Shown here: positions 42,949 through 54,268 of the stretch, one piece after another
Layout: the number at the start of each line of letters is the position of its first letter
Position numbering within the stretch: the first letter of the stretch is position 1
Assembly: GCA_001179505.1 (NCBI GenBank)
Contig: CDMY01000698.1
Location: forward strand, 99,042 to 163,041
From: Vitrella brassicaformis
Taxonomy: Eukaryota > Sar > Vitrellaceae
Length of the DNA: 64,000 nt
Reading direction: 5' to 3'
Translations under genes and position numbers: made by a program
The notes under the pieces: model-generated
Told to the model about the DNA's origin: nothing
The model's database searches: none
What the model saw: the letters and a program-made list of their open reading frames with translations, nothing else

Positions 42949-43895
42949 TCACGTCCCGCGCCCTGCAGACAGAAGACGGACAGAAGAGACAGCACTGGAG
43001 ACAACTGCCGTCGGGTTCCTTTCTCGCCTGTCCGACAACAGTTTCTCCTTCTTCGTCTTGGCGAGCGTCCTCTGCAATTCGGTGACCAGGGTGTTGGAGA
43101 ACCTGACGCATCAACGCATGGGACAGAGTGAGTGCATCGAGACGCGGAACGGAAGGGGGAGATGGAAATTCTCATGTACCTGTAGGTGGCGTCGAGAGGG
43201 CCCGTGTGGAGCGGGTCCTTCAACGTCATCTTCTGCGCACTGATGCAATACACACCAAAAAAGACAAAGACATTCCCAGTGTGGTCCTCCCTCCAGGCGG
43301 TTCGCTTACTCTCTAAGTTGTATGATAATGGCGTCCTTCTCCCGTATCTCGGCCTTCAGTCGCTCCATCTCCGTATCCTTTTCCTTGAGTTGTGTCTCGA
43401 ACCGCTCCTGGATTTGGCGCTTGGAATTCTCAAAGGCATTACTCCAGACGTAGGCGGCCTGCTTCGCATCGCTGTAACGGTCGCTGCACCAACACGTTCA
43501 ATGAGTCCAGAATGAGTCAATGTGTCAGTTGAATTCATTCAGAATTGGTCATTGCATGCTCGTCTCACTCACTCATTGAGTCGCTTTATTTCAGCCTCGA
43601 GCTCCTTGACTTTCTTGCAAAGGTCCTTGTTCCCAGTGTCACTGCCAGCCCGAGGGACTTTCTCAGAGCATGCTGCCGTGGCGCTGCCAGGCATGACTGA
43701 AATGAACAACGGAGAAAGGGGGCACGCGGCGGCCACGCAGACACTCTCCGCAGGGCCTAGCTGCCACTCACCAACAAACCGAAGGCCGATCGCCGCGATC
43801 CGGACTGGGGCTGGGGGGTCAAACCCCAGCTCGAAAAACAATTGAAGGAAAGCTGCGACGATGAGCACTGACAACAAGTATTCGAAGGTCATCAT
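42949..43895 (-). CDS. Membrane-anchored coiled-coil protein
   Basis: Begins MMTFEYLLSVLIVAAFLQLF, a signal-anchor-like helix, followed by a Pro-containing linker. Later exons carry CKKVKELEAEIKRLNE, then SDRYSDAKQAAYVWSNAFEN and KRQIQERFETQLKEKDTEME with further heptads to IIIQLRD, then KMTLKDPLHTGPLDATYR, then NTLVTELQRTLAKTKKEK and a Ser/Arg-rich end with a TGA at 42949-42951. About 210 aa, mainly coiled coil, likely a tether or dimer on an internal membrane. Its first 35 coding bases are antisense to the first exon of the LC8 gene. Confidence 0.65.
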
Positions 43896-44436
43896 CAGAA
43901 ACCAGGTGAGAAGAGACCTTTATACACACATGCAAGCCCCAATTCGCAAACCAATTCGCCTCATCCCCGCCTGCTGCTTTCTTCAGGAGATGCCAGAGCA
44001 CATGAGGAAAGACGCAGAAGAACAGGCCGTCAAGGTGAAGAATGCGTGCATCATTGTCGCTTCTTGCTGCCTCTCATTTCTCATTGTGTTGTGAGTGTAG
44101 GCCTTTGAGTTGTACAGAACGGAGTCAGAGATATCAGACCACATCAAGAGTGAGCTGGCGGGGTGTTGCGGGCACAAAAGATCCATCTTGTGTGTTTCCC
44201 TGACAGAGTTTTTCGACAGCACCCACACACCCACCTGGAACTGTATTACCGGCAAGAACTTCGGCGCTTTCGTGTAGGTGCAAAGAGAGGCAGCTTGCAG
44301 ACGTGACGCTCCATGCACCACTGTCGCCTGTGGTATCGTCTTGCTTGTCCTTCTCTCAACCAGGACCCATGAGACCAAGAGATACCTGTACTTTGGCATC
44401 GGCCATCTGAACATCCTTCTATGGAAGTGTGGGTGA
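43861..44436 (+). CDS. DYNLL: Dynein light chain LC8 (DYNLL type)
   Basis: Exons 43861-43905, 43987-44034, 44101-44149, 44207-44273 and 44364-44436 give 93 aa, the normal LC8 length. Recognisable elements in order: [60 protein letters not shown] and YLYFGIGHLNILLWKCG. The family is a dimeric hub that binds short motifs in dynein intermediate chain and many other partners. It is needed for cytoplasmic and flagellar dynein, so the organism has dynein-based movement. Introns are short (49-90 nt). The 5' end overlaps the coding start of the divergent coiled-coil gene. Confidence 0.95.
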
Positions 44437-45649
44437 CATCCGCTCGTCGTCTTGTAGCGTGGTCCAAGCTCCCTGGCGGACGGGTGGGCGCACGTGTGCG
44501 TGTGTGTGCATGGAGACACGATCGATCGCTTCAATTGCTTGATGTATGATATCCTGCCTCGCGTCAGTCGCGATGAATTGGGATCGTTGACAGCTGAGCA
44601 GCAGGTAGAAACACGCATGTCCGTCGATCTGTGTGAGGAAATGACCATAAATACGCATGCAGACATGCAGACATGTAGCGGCATTAAGTGAGTGAGTGAG
44701 CGAGTGTGTGTGTGTGTGTTGGCGAAACGAACGAGTGAGACCAATTCGGTGGGACACCCGCGGCTGTCTGCACGTGTATGCACTCGTGTGAAGCACGCAG
44801 GCAGGCAGGCAGGCCGCCAGCAAGTGGAGAGAGAACCTCGCTCTACATCTACAGGACGTGTACCGTACCATACGAGCTAACGTCACTTCACCTGCATGGA
44901 CATCCGACTGGCCGAAGAAATCAGCAAAAAGCAACGGCAGATAGAGATTGATATGGCGGCTGGGTAGAGCGAGATAGACTCTGCATAGAGGAGAGAAGGG
45001 GTTCGTCCAAAAGGTCCGCCCCGATACGAAACGCATGCTGACAGACTGAACCGCTGGCAGAGGCCTGTCAGACAGACAGACAGACAGACAGTGGGTGGAC
45101 CACCGATGCTTACAAAAGAGCCCTCCCTGGAGAGAGATAGAGAGAGAGAGATAGAGAGAGAGAGAGACGTGCGAGAATCCGAGATGCGAGAGTGTTCAAA
45201 TCATTGCACAGACAGACAGATGCTGCTGTCTGTCTGAGGAGAGAGAGTGCGAGAGCGACCGAGCGAGAGTGCACCTACAGGGGCGAGAGCACGATAAGCA
45301 CGACATGGACGCTCCATACGGACGGCATGGAGGATCGAAGAAAACGGATGATATGATATGACATGACATGATGTGATATGGTGGCTGTGGCTGTGTGCGT
45401 GTGTATGTGTGGCGAGTGAGTCTCTACATGTACTGGACCAGCCCACGAGGCACCAAACCAGGCATGTACGCACATTCATATGATGCGACCAAAGGGGATC
45501 TGCTGCACAGTATCTACACAGTCAGGCAGGGAGGCCTCCTTTCAGCCTCCATCCACATCCACACACCCGCCCCCCGCGCCCCCCAAAAAAACCCACACAT
45601 ATGCACATACACACGTGGCAGTGGCTGTCAGGAGCTAGCTGTCCATCAG
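44437..45649. other. Repeat-rich convergent intergenic region, no gene seen
   Basis: About 1.2 kb. Contains GAGA runs (45130-45165), CAGA runs (45071-45090), a pentamer-like GATAT/GACAT run (45347-45378) and CA-rich stretches. Open stretches are short and low in complexity. Confidence 0.5.
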
Positions 45650-46895
45650 TCAGTCGACCACCTTAAAGATAACCTCCACCATATCATTCAGCGACGTCGT
45701 GGGGCTCTCCAGGATGGCCGTCACAGTGTAGTCGCCTGGAATTGCGCTCCACCGACGGACAGAGTCGCCGTCGTTGACTAACGGGAGCTGCTTTCCGCCG
45801 AGTGTTCCAGGTGGGATGGGCGATGTCTCGTTCGGGCCGGTGAGAGACCCGGTGAGAGACCATGTGATCAGAATGGGCTCGACCTCTGTTTCATTGGTGT
45901 GCAGGTCGAGCTTGGGCTCGATGATGTGTGCTTCGAGGGTGAAGTTGCTCAACTCGCTCAGTGACAGGACGGTGCCTGCGTGATCAGCAACACGAAGAGA
46001 CGAGATGTGTATGTGGAAAGGGTGCTCACCGTTTTCTAGCTCTTGAATGGGCATGCGATCCATGTCCACCACGTCAATGCCACCCAACTCGTACTCTGAC
46101 GACAGACACGCAGGACAACACACGCACGTACAGGACCGCTCCGTCTGTCGATGTGAGGGCATCCCGCCCCCCACTCTCATGTCTCCTTCCCATCTTACCG
46201 ATGATCGAGCAGTCCTTCAGCCCCGACACCACCCCCTCCCCCAGCCCCTCCACTTTGTCAGTCCCCATCCCCGGCTCCCGCTCCCTCGTGTGGATAACGT
46301 AGCACTTGGGCGGCACTGCGTTAGCGATGTCGCCTTGGACGTGAGTGAAGTAATGGCAGGAGCTTATCTCCTGACACGCTCCCTGGCAGTCCAGGGGTGT
46401 CTCTTTTGGTGCTGGATACAACACGAGGGCGTTTATGTCATACATGACGCCGGTCTCGAAGCACTCGCCGAGGCGTCTACGGCTGGCGGACGCATAGGTG
46501 GGCTTGACGTTGGCTGCCGAGGGGAGGTGGAGAAAACCCGGTGCTGCCTTGTCTGCTGCACGCAGGGCTTGGATCGCCGCTGATGATGCAAAACACACAG
46601 AGAGATTTGGTGCGTCGGAGAGGCAGGAGAGCGAATCGCACCTTCTGCTGTTGATTGTGAGGAGATGGTGTATCCCTTGTCGTCTCCGTAGTCTTGCCCA
46701 TACACACTCATGCCTTGCTTCGTCACCTCTGCAAACACGCACGCACACACACACCATCATTGCTCCAGTATGCTGTGTGTGCCCGCCGCCGCACAGACTT
46801 GGCTGCGTATGATTGGCATCGGCGACCTCGTCTTGCCTGGCTGGCGGGCCACCAATCGTCACCACCTCATCTGACCGAGACAGCAGACACACCAC
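45650..46895 (-). CDS. PAN/Apple-domain protein, probably the 3' part of the expansin-like gene
   Basis: Exons carry DEVVTIGGPPARQDEVADAN, then QGMSVYGQDYGDDKGYTISS, then a Cys-rich exon (RRRLGECFETGVMYDINA, DCQGACQEISSCHYFTHV, PPKCYVIHTRE) and a C-terminal beta-rich exon pair (GGIDVVDMDRMPIQELENG and NFTLEAHIIEPKLDLHTNE) ending at a TGA at 45650. The cysteine pattern matches a PAN/Apple fold, an adhesive module common in secreted proteins of apicomplexans and relatives. No signal peptide lies 5' of it. A phase-matched intron from the upstream expansin-like gene (donor near GAAGACGGAG|GTGCGG, acceptor CTCGGTCAG|ATGAGG) would make both one protein. As a separate gene its start at 46895 would be weak. 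Confidence 0.6.
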
Positions 46896-46917
46896 ACCAC
46901 ATCACATGACACGCTTA

Positions 46918-49693
46918 CTAGCAGCACGCATCGCTTCGCACCGCACCTCCGTCTTCATAGTAGCCGTCGTCTCTCCTCAGGTTGCTGTTGCCGCTGCTGG
47001 TGCTGCTGGTGGTGCTGGTGTCAGGGCTCTTGAGTGTGACCCCCGCATACAGTGGCGTCAGCCCGAGACCTGACGCCGTCGCCTTCGCAGTCTTCGCCCG
47101 TCCCTCGTCTGGCGTCAGGACATCGGCACCACCAGCGGCAGCACCCACAACACGCTGAGCACCAGCAGTGGCCTCAGCGGCCCTCCGCCTCTCCCTCTTC
47201 TCTCTCCTCTCGGCCTCTTCCCTTCGCTTCCTCTCCTTGACTTGTGCGATCTTGGCCATGATGATCTCCTCCTTATCCCTGGTGGTGACGTCCGTCTTGC
47301 TGCTCGTCTTGCCCAGGGCAGTGCTCTCAGGGCCGTAGGCCTCCTCCTCGTATGCACTCAGCACCGGGTCGTATGACGAGCCGCTGCCGCCCGCCTCGGT
47401 GCACGACACCGTCAGCTTGAAATAACCGCTCGAGTCTTTATATGCTCCAACGACCACGTACATGGTGTCCGCGACTTCCATCATGATCTTGGACTGCAGG
47501 GTGCCGCCCACGTCGTCGACGCACATCTTGCCGGGCATTGGGACAGCGCCTTGGTCAGGCTGGCAGACGGACGTCATGCCCAGGAGCGAGTCCATCGCTT
47601 TGCTCTCCTCGTTCATGGTCGAGATGGTCACTTCCTTGATGCCGTCGACGCGCAGCTCGTAGATGACCTGGTGGATGTTGGGGCCGAACCTGCCACAGTT
47701 CTGGAGCCACCCCACCACACCGTTGCCCGTGTTGCCAACGTAAGACATGTCGCACGATATGAACCCCGCAAACGCCTCAGACGGACACGCTGCACACCAG
47801 ACACAACGAGAAAAGGCCAGTTCGCCGCCATGGTCATGCTCACCGTCAGTGCTCACTCACCAGATGGCGACACCTGGTTCCTAGGGTCCACTGTGGATGA
47901 CGGCATTGGTGTCGTGGTGCTCGTGGATGGAGGATTTGTGCTCGAGGAGCTCACGAGTGGAGACCCCGTCCCGGCCGCCCCACCGGGTGGGGGCGCCGTG
48001 GCAACGGCCATCATTGGAGGGATGGAGGCCGTGTTTCCAGCACCAGTGGGAGTGGCGGTGGTGGGAGGCAGGGTGGTGGTTGAGGACATGCCCTTGGTGG
48101 GTGTCGGCATGGGCGTGGTGGACGAGCCAGAACCACCATCGTCGCCATCGATACCCTGCGCGCCACACCAGACCAGGCAGAACAGGCACTGTTTGCAAAC
48201 CGGCGGCTGGGTGGGGTGCGTGTATGGCATCTTCCTTCCGGTGTGTGTATGTATGCTGACGGTGAATTGGACGTCGGTCTCGACGGCGTGCCATTCGCTC
48301 AATATGAGGTACAACTTAGTATACCTCTCCTCACCCTGTCAGTCAGACACACACAGCACCGCAAGCGAACACACACACACAGAGGGAGAGGGAGAGAGAG
48401 AGGGAGAGAGAGAGGGAGAGAGGGAGAGAGAGAGAGAGAGAGAGACGGGAGAAACGAAGATGCCAATCCATCCATCCATCCATCTTCCATCCGTGATATC
48501 GCCCGGCCCCATGCCTGCATACCGTGATAGAGGTGAGCCTGAGGTAGAGCGGCAAAGAGAAGCCGTCATTGGGAAATGGATGTCGGCCCACTATCTCGTC
48601 AGCGTCGCACAAGAAAACGGGCCACTCCTTCCAGGGGCAGTTGAGCCACGTGTCCGTCGGCTCGTAATATATCTCGAGCTTCCACACCGGCACTATGAAG
48701 TTCCGGTGCTGGAACTGCATTGCAACATCACACACGCAAAGCATTGAGATCGATCTGTGTGTGTGTGTGTGTGCGTGTGTGTGTCTGTGTGTGTGTGTCT
48801 TTGTCTTTACTTGAAGCTTGTAAGTGTTCTCTTCTCCCGCGAATGCGAGATGGATTGTGCTGCTCGTTGTGCAGTCCACAGCCTTCCAGCTCGCCTGCAA
48901 GCACGAAACACACAACACACACACACACACACAGAAGTGCACAGATGCTGAGGTCCTTCACGCACTCGGTCACTCAGCCACTTACATGATAGAGCCCCTC
49001 GTGGTTGTCGTCCATAATGGCTATCTCGTGCGCATCGCAGTGCTTGCACCTGCACACAAACAACACCGGACACACCAGCCACAAAGGCACCACACCACAG
49101 ATATCTTCTGTCGTCTGACTGAGTGAGTGTGTGGATGGTGACTTACACGCCAATCACATAGAGCTTGAACTTTTCCGTCAAGCTGGGGCCTGTGCCGCTT
49201 CCCTGGCCGTTGTGCTCGACCTGACCATTCGTCCACACACACACAGATAAGAAACCCAACAACACACCTCTCTCTGTCTGTCTGTCTGTCTGTGTACCTC
49301 GATGCACATGCCGCATGTGCGTGCGTGGAGGTAGTGCATCTCGGGTAGCGCCACATAGCCGTCTATATCCTCGAATGCCGTGTCGGGCAGCTCCTCAAGA
49401 GGCAAATGGTGACACGAACCAGTATCGCCTAAACACACACACACACACACACACACATCTGTGAGTGAATCAACCACACCCACAACAACAACCACAACCA
49501 CCACAAGCACAACACAATCAGGCAGGCGTGTGTCAATCAGCGCACCGCTGGTGAGTTTGTAGTAGCTGGCCATGCCCTCTTTATACGTGGCGTACAGTCC
49601 AACGACGTCTTCCTGGCTGACCTCGTCCAGCCCACTGACGAGCGGCAGAGCCACGTGGACGGCCATCACACCCAGGAGGACTGCCGCCCTCAT
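46918..49693 (-). CDS. Secreted expansin-like protein (double-psi beta-barrel) with mucin-like linker
   Basis: Starts at 49693 with signal peptide MRAAVLLGVMAVHVALPLVS. Small exons then give a double-psi beta-barrel typical of expansins: GDTGSCHHLPLEELPDTAF, ARTCGMCIEV, KLYVIGVCKHCDAHEIAIMD and HVSWKAVDC, followed by a second beta domain (VPVWKLEIYYEPTDTWLNC, GFSLPLYLRLTSI). A Ser/Thr/Pro linker (about 48150-47870) resembles an O-glycosylated mucin stretch. The last exon has a Cys-containing domain (FISCDMSYVGNTGNG, NCGRFGPNIHQVIYELRVDG), a basic coiled coil and a Ser/Thr tail ending in DACC and TAG at 46918. Expansins loosen cellulose-based walls without hydrolysis; here it may act on the alga's own wall or cyst, or on prey (inference). 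Linked to the PAN segment downstream. Confidence 0.72.
48363..48445. repeat. CA then GA/GGGA microsatellite inside an intron of the expansin-like gene
   Basis: Alternating CA repeats (48370-48381) run into GAGAGGGAGAGA purine repeats to about 48445. On the minus (coding) strand this is a long pyrimidine tract in the intron. Confidence 0.8.
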
Positions 49694-49884
49694 CGCTCGC
49701 CGCCGCTGCCTCGCTCTGATTTGATCTGCAGCTCTCCTGTGCAATGCCGGTTGCTGCTGTTGCCCGCGGAACGCCACGCAGTCTGCCGAGTCCTCCCTCA
49801 CCCCTCCAGGGCACCGCAGTGCCGCCGTTGACCTGTGTTATAATTTCGTCCCCAGCGATCCCCGCTCAGAAGGAGAGAGGAAAA

Positions 49885-51626
49885 ATGCTGCCTTGTCGCT
49901 TGCGGCAGGTGTGCTCTCTGGTGCCACGCGCATCAGCATGCGTCGTCAGCGGAGAAAACTTCTTGGTGCGGCCTCTGGTGCAGCTGCAGCACCGTGCCTT
50001 GTCGACGATGGATTTCTCATCGGACGTCCTCACGATGGAGAACAAGGGCAACGCCGTGGCCATGCTGAGGTGAGGAAGCGAAAGAAAGAAACAGCAGAGA
50101 TCTGTAGCATACGACGTGAGCATGATGCCTTGTGTGTGCCCAGGCTGAATCGCCCGAAGGCCCTGAATGCCGTCAGCGACGATGTCTGTAGAGATCTCGT
50201 CAAGGCGTTGCAGATGGTCGATGCTGGTCAGCAAGAAACTTACGTGCTCACGACGCACAACTGGCTGATGCTGCCGCCGCCGTCGTGTGTGTGCTTGGCG
50301 GTGATGTGTTGTGTGATGGGTACAGATGACGCCTTTCGCGCCATTGTGCTGACGGGCAGCGGCGAGAAGGCATTTGCCGGTCAGACAGGCAGGAAGGGGC
50401 GCTCTGTACCCATTCTAGGATTCTCTCCTTGTGCTCCTGTGTGTCTGTCTGTGTGTGTGTGTGTGTTTCATTCAGCGGGTGCTGACATCAAGGAGATGGA
50501 CTCCCGCCCTGACTTCCCCACCGTCGCCCGAATGGACATGCTGCAGCACTGGAACGAAATCAGCAAAATACGGTCGGCCATCTCTCTCTTTGTGTGCGGC
50601 GGGGCGGCATCGCATGTGTGACGGCCCTTGTTTGTTTCTTGTGCGTCGATCGTCAGGAAGCCGGTGATTGCAGCTGTGAATGGCTTTGCGCTGGGTGGCG
50701 GGTGCGAGCTGGCCATGATGTGCGACATCATACTGGCCAGCGATAAGGTCAGTCAGCTGGAACGACCAGCCCGCCGTCATGACACACACTCAAATGAATG
50801 AATGAGTATCTGTCTTGTGCGCGTGGCGTCGGTCAGGCAAAGTTCGGTCAGCCGGAGATCAAACTCGGATGTATACCAGGCAATGGACAAGCCGACACAC
50901 GCACACACACACACACACACACAGAGGGAGCATCCTCAGTGCAGTGCAGAGCAGACCGCTTTCCGTGTGTGCACTGGACCCCCCGCAGGTATGGGTGGCA
51001 CACAGCGTCTGACTCGCGCAGTGGGCAAGAGCAAGGCGATGGAGTGGATACTCACGGGCAACTTCTTCACAGCTGAACAAGCCGAGAAGGCAGGTAAGGT
51101 GCGCAGGCAGACCGGCCAGCAATGGCCAGCCGGCCCGTGTGATGTGATGGGTGGCATGGGCTGTAGGTCTGGTGAGCCGTGTGGTGCCGGCCGACAAGCT
51201 CGAAGCTGAGGCGCTGCAGCTGGCCACCGACATCGCCAAGATGCCATACCATGCAAGTACGCAGCGGCGCACCTGCAAGCCTTCTGCCCTGTCTTATCCC
51301 TCTCTCTCCCCCTCCCCCTCACCATTTGTGTGTGTGTTTGTGTGTGTGTGTGCGTGTGAATGCAGTTGTGATGGCCAAGGAGTGCGTGAATCGTGCGTAC
51401 GAGTCGTCGCTGGCCGAGGGCCTGCTGTACGAGAGGCGGGCATTCCACGCCACCTGGGCTACGGTGAGCAGACAGATATGGGCACTTGATGGGCAGATGA
51501 CGGGGGGCACAGCACCGCTGACTGACGTATGACCTGCTCTTCATGTAATATGTTATGCAGGCTGATCGTTCTGAGGGCATGAAGGCCTTTGTCGAGAAGC
51601 GGGAGCCGGAGTGGCAGCACAAATGA
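49885..51626 (+). CDS. ECHS1: Mitochondrial enoyl-CoA hydratase (ECHS1-type crotonase)
   Basis: Hydrates trans-2-enoyl-CoA in fatty-acid and branched-chain amino-acid breakdown. About ten short exons from ATG 49885 (first exon 49885-50069; second starts 50144) to TGA 51624-51626. The N-terminus ([20 protein letters not shown]) is Arg/Ser-rich and lacks acids, as in mitochondrial presequences. Crotonase motifs in order: [40 protein letters not shown] (oxyanion-hole loop), [20 protein letters not shown] with the first catalytic Glu, [11 protein letters not shown] with the second catalytic Glu, [33 protein letters not shown], and [16 protein letters not shown] at the end. All match ECHS1, not isomerase relatives, because both Glu residues are present. 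Confidence 0.95.
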
Positions 51627-52879
51627 ATGATGATCGTATTTATTGATGACGTGACGCCCGCCGGATGGATAAATGGATCGGACTGATGTGTGGCTGACTG
51701 GTTGCTATGCTAGCGTGATGGAGACTGACTGCATGTCGTTCGTTTTATCGTTCGTCGCTTTGTTTGTGCGTGTGGGTGGCCGGCTGTGGTGTGTTTGTCT
51801 GATGTGATGGACGCGTGGGTGTTTCTGTCTGATGTGTCGGTCGGTCGATGTAGGTGGGGTGGGGGCATGGCTTTGGTGGCCATGTATCGTATACATCAGC
51901 TCCTGGGTAGATAAGTCGGTACAGTGAGTAGGTCAGCCGTGTGCCAGTCAGCCCAGCCGTGTGTCATCCATCGCGTGTGTGTACTCTGTCGTTTGTTTGG
52001 ACTCCTCCCTCTGCGCCAGGTGTTGACAGTCCATCGTCATGTATCATGGTCTCTCCCCGTCTCATGTGCACACACCCCTGAATGCACGCTGACCCCTCGG
52101 CTGCTACTCCACCTGTCTACACAAATGTCCGTCCGACACAGAATGAGATACCTGTACGTCCCTCCCCCCAAACGCAACGCACGCACACAACACGCACAGA
52201 AGACAGCAAGGACATCATAGATTTCCGCCCACACACAGAGGCATGTGGGAATTGGCAGCTTCTCTGGCCATGTACGCATGACAAGTATCCGAACAAGCAA
52301 AGGAGGGAGGGGGTGACTCTGTCTGTTGTGTCTGTCTGTCTGTCTTTGGGTCATCAAAAGCCAGGCGGGCGGCGATCAGAATGCCGGCCAGCCGACTACA
52401 CTAAATGCAGTCACATGAGCACATCAACACGCAGTAGTGTGTCGGTGCGTGTGGATGGACCTGTCTGTCTGTCTTTCTGTCTGTCTGTCTCAGACTTCAC
52501 CACACTACAACTCAATCAACAACGGGGCTGGCGGGGATGTGATGTGCCAGATGCGATACACTTGCTTACAGTCTACCTCTCTCCTCTCAAACCCACGCAC
52601 ATCCATCCATCCATCAAAGTGAAGAAGGGAAGCTACCTGTCTACCTGTCTCAGCTAGCTAGTGCAGTAAACCCATCCATCTTTTGTTGTCACGTCAGCCA
52701 GGCACCTGTCGTCTGTCGTCTTGCAGCGGAAGATTCACACGCCAAGCACCTGCACACGACACACCACACCAACCGAACACACACAGACGTGCCTTGTAGC
52801 CTCTCGGCTGCTGTCTGCCTCACCACGCACAGCACACACCCATACACACACATACCTGTGCGTTTGTCTGTAGGCAGAA
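51627..52879. other. Convergent intergenic region, no gene seen
   Basis: About 1.25 kb with CTGT/TGTC tetramer runs (52320-52345, 52459-52490) and CATC runs. Only short, low-complexity ORFs. Confidence 0.5.
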
Positions 52880-53967
52880 TTAGGGCCCGAACCTAATCTC
52901 GCCTGTCTCGTCTTCATCAGGCTGGCTCTCTTCTTCATCCTCCTCTTTGTCTGGCGGGGGTGTGAAGGCCGGTGCCGCGGGAGCCTCCTGCTCGTCCTCA
53001 GGCTCATCAGGCTCATCAGGCTCATCCTTTCCGGGATGACCTCCTCCTTGCTGTAGGCAGACGTCGTCGGGCACCTTCACCAGCACACCCTCGCACTGCC
53101 CGTAGCCCAGGTTGGGGGCCGCACACGACTTGCAGAAGTTGACACCCAGGGGCAACTCGAGCGGCTGGCCATTGCAGTCGGTGTTGCCCTCGCACTTGAG
53201 CATGTTGGTAATGAGGTTCCTCTCCAGCACAACATGGGGCTGGTTGTTGGCTATCTTGACGTTGCAGGCCGTGTTACCCTCCATCTCGACTCCGCCCTTG
53301 TTGTTGGCGATGACGAGGTTGTTGACGTCGTCGACGCGCATGGTGCTGTCGCTGCCGTGCTCGCACACGGAGTCGGTGTGCGTGTCCTCCTCTATCTCGA
53401 GCTCGCCCTGGATGTGTTTGAACTCGGCGAAGGGCGACTTGTTGCGGTTGGCGTCAACGCCCCGGCTGGTCCTGTGGACGGAGATGAGGTTGCCGGCCAC
53501 ATTGCGTGCCAAGACCACGAAACGACTTATGTCCTGTAGATGGGTGGGGGGATGGACGCACACGGAGCCACAGACAGACATGGCGGTGTGTGTGTGTGTG
53601 TTTCTGACGAGGCGCGCCCACCCCACCCCACCCCACCCAGCGGCCGTACCTCGAGGATGATGTCATCTTCGACTTCGTTGTGTACGATGCGCAACTTGCC
53701 CTGGAGGTTCTTGACTTCCAGCCCCTTCATCTTGCTGTCCTCGACGGTGATGCTGCCCACCCAGTCCTGTATGATGAGGCACCCGGACAGCTCCAGGTGT
53801 TTGCGCCAGATGTCGCCGTTGAGCGTCCCTCCGTCGCCGATCAGCTCCATGTTGCCCTCCACTATCTTGCCCGGCGCCGACGAGCGCTCACACACGCCAT
53901 GGACCCCGGTGGAAGCCGAGAGGAGGGACACGAGGACGGCTACGAGGGAGGCAAGAGAGGAGGCCAT
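52880..53967 (-). CDS. Secreted beta-repeat protein with acidic Pro/Glu tail
   Basis: Two exons, 53967-53650 and 53533-52880. Signal peptide MASSLASLVAVLVSLLSAST followed by HGVC. The body is a series of short hydrophobic strands punctuated by Asn and Gly (GKIVEGNMELIGDGG, LSGCLIIQDWVGSITVEDS, GLEVKNLQGKLRIVHNEVED, NLVIANNKGGVEMEGN, VKIANNQPHVVLERN). The spacing resembles a right-handed parallel beta-helix or receptor-L-domain solenoid. A Cys cluster (CEGNTDCNG, CKSCAAPN, CEGVLVKVPDDVC) closes it and an acidic Pro-rich tail (EPDEPDEPEDEQ type) ends the protein. No catalytic motif seen; secreted or cell-surface adhesion is possible. Family not recognised. Confidence 0.7.
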
Positions 53968-54268
53968 GGTGAACGGGGGAGTCGAATACCCTGGGGAAAA
54001 AAGGCTGAAGGAGCGAGAGAGAGAAGTTGGGGATTCTCGGACTTCAGGAACGCTTTCGCTTTCTGCAGAAAAGCGCATTCAACGGCGAGCGTTTTATAAC
54101 GCCAGCTGTCATTTTATTTCTGTCCTTGACGCCGCGTAAGCACGAACACACGTATGCCTCCCCACAGATCATGCAGCCAGCTACTGGTATCACCATGAAG
54201 ATGCACACATGATGTAAGCATTGATTGACACACACGTGCACCCCCCTCCGTGAGTGCCCGCTGTCTGT

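Noticed and set aside
44700-49460. TGTG and CACACA runs considered as telomeric or centromeric repeats
   Set aside because: They are short dinucleotide runs lying mostly inside introns near splice sites, not long tandem arrays.
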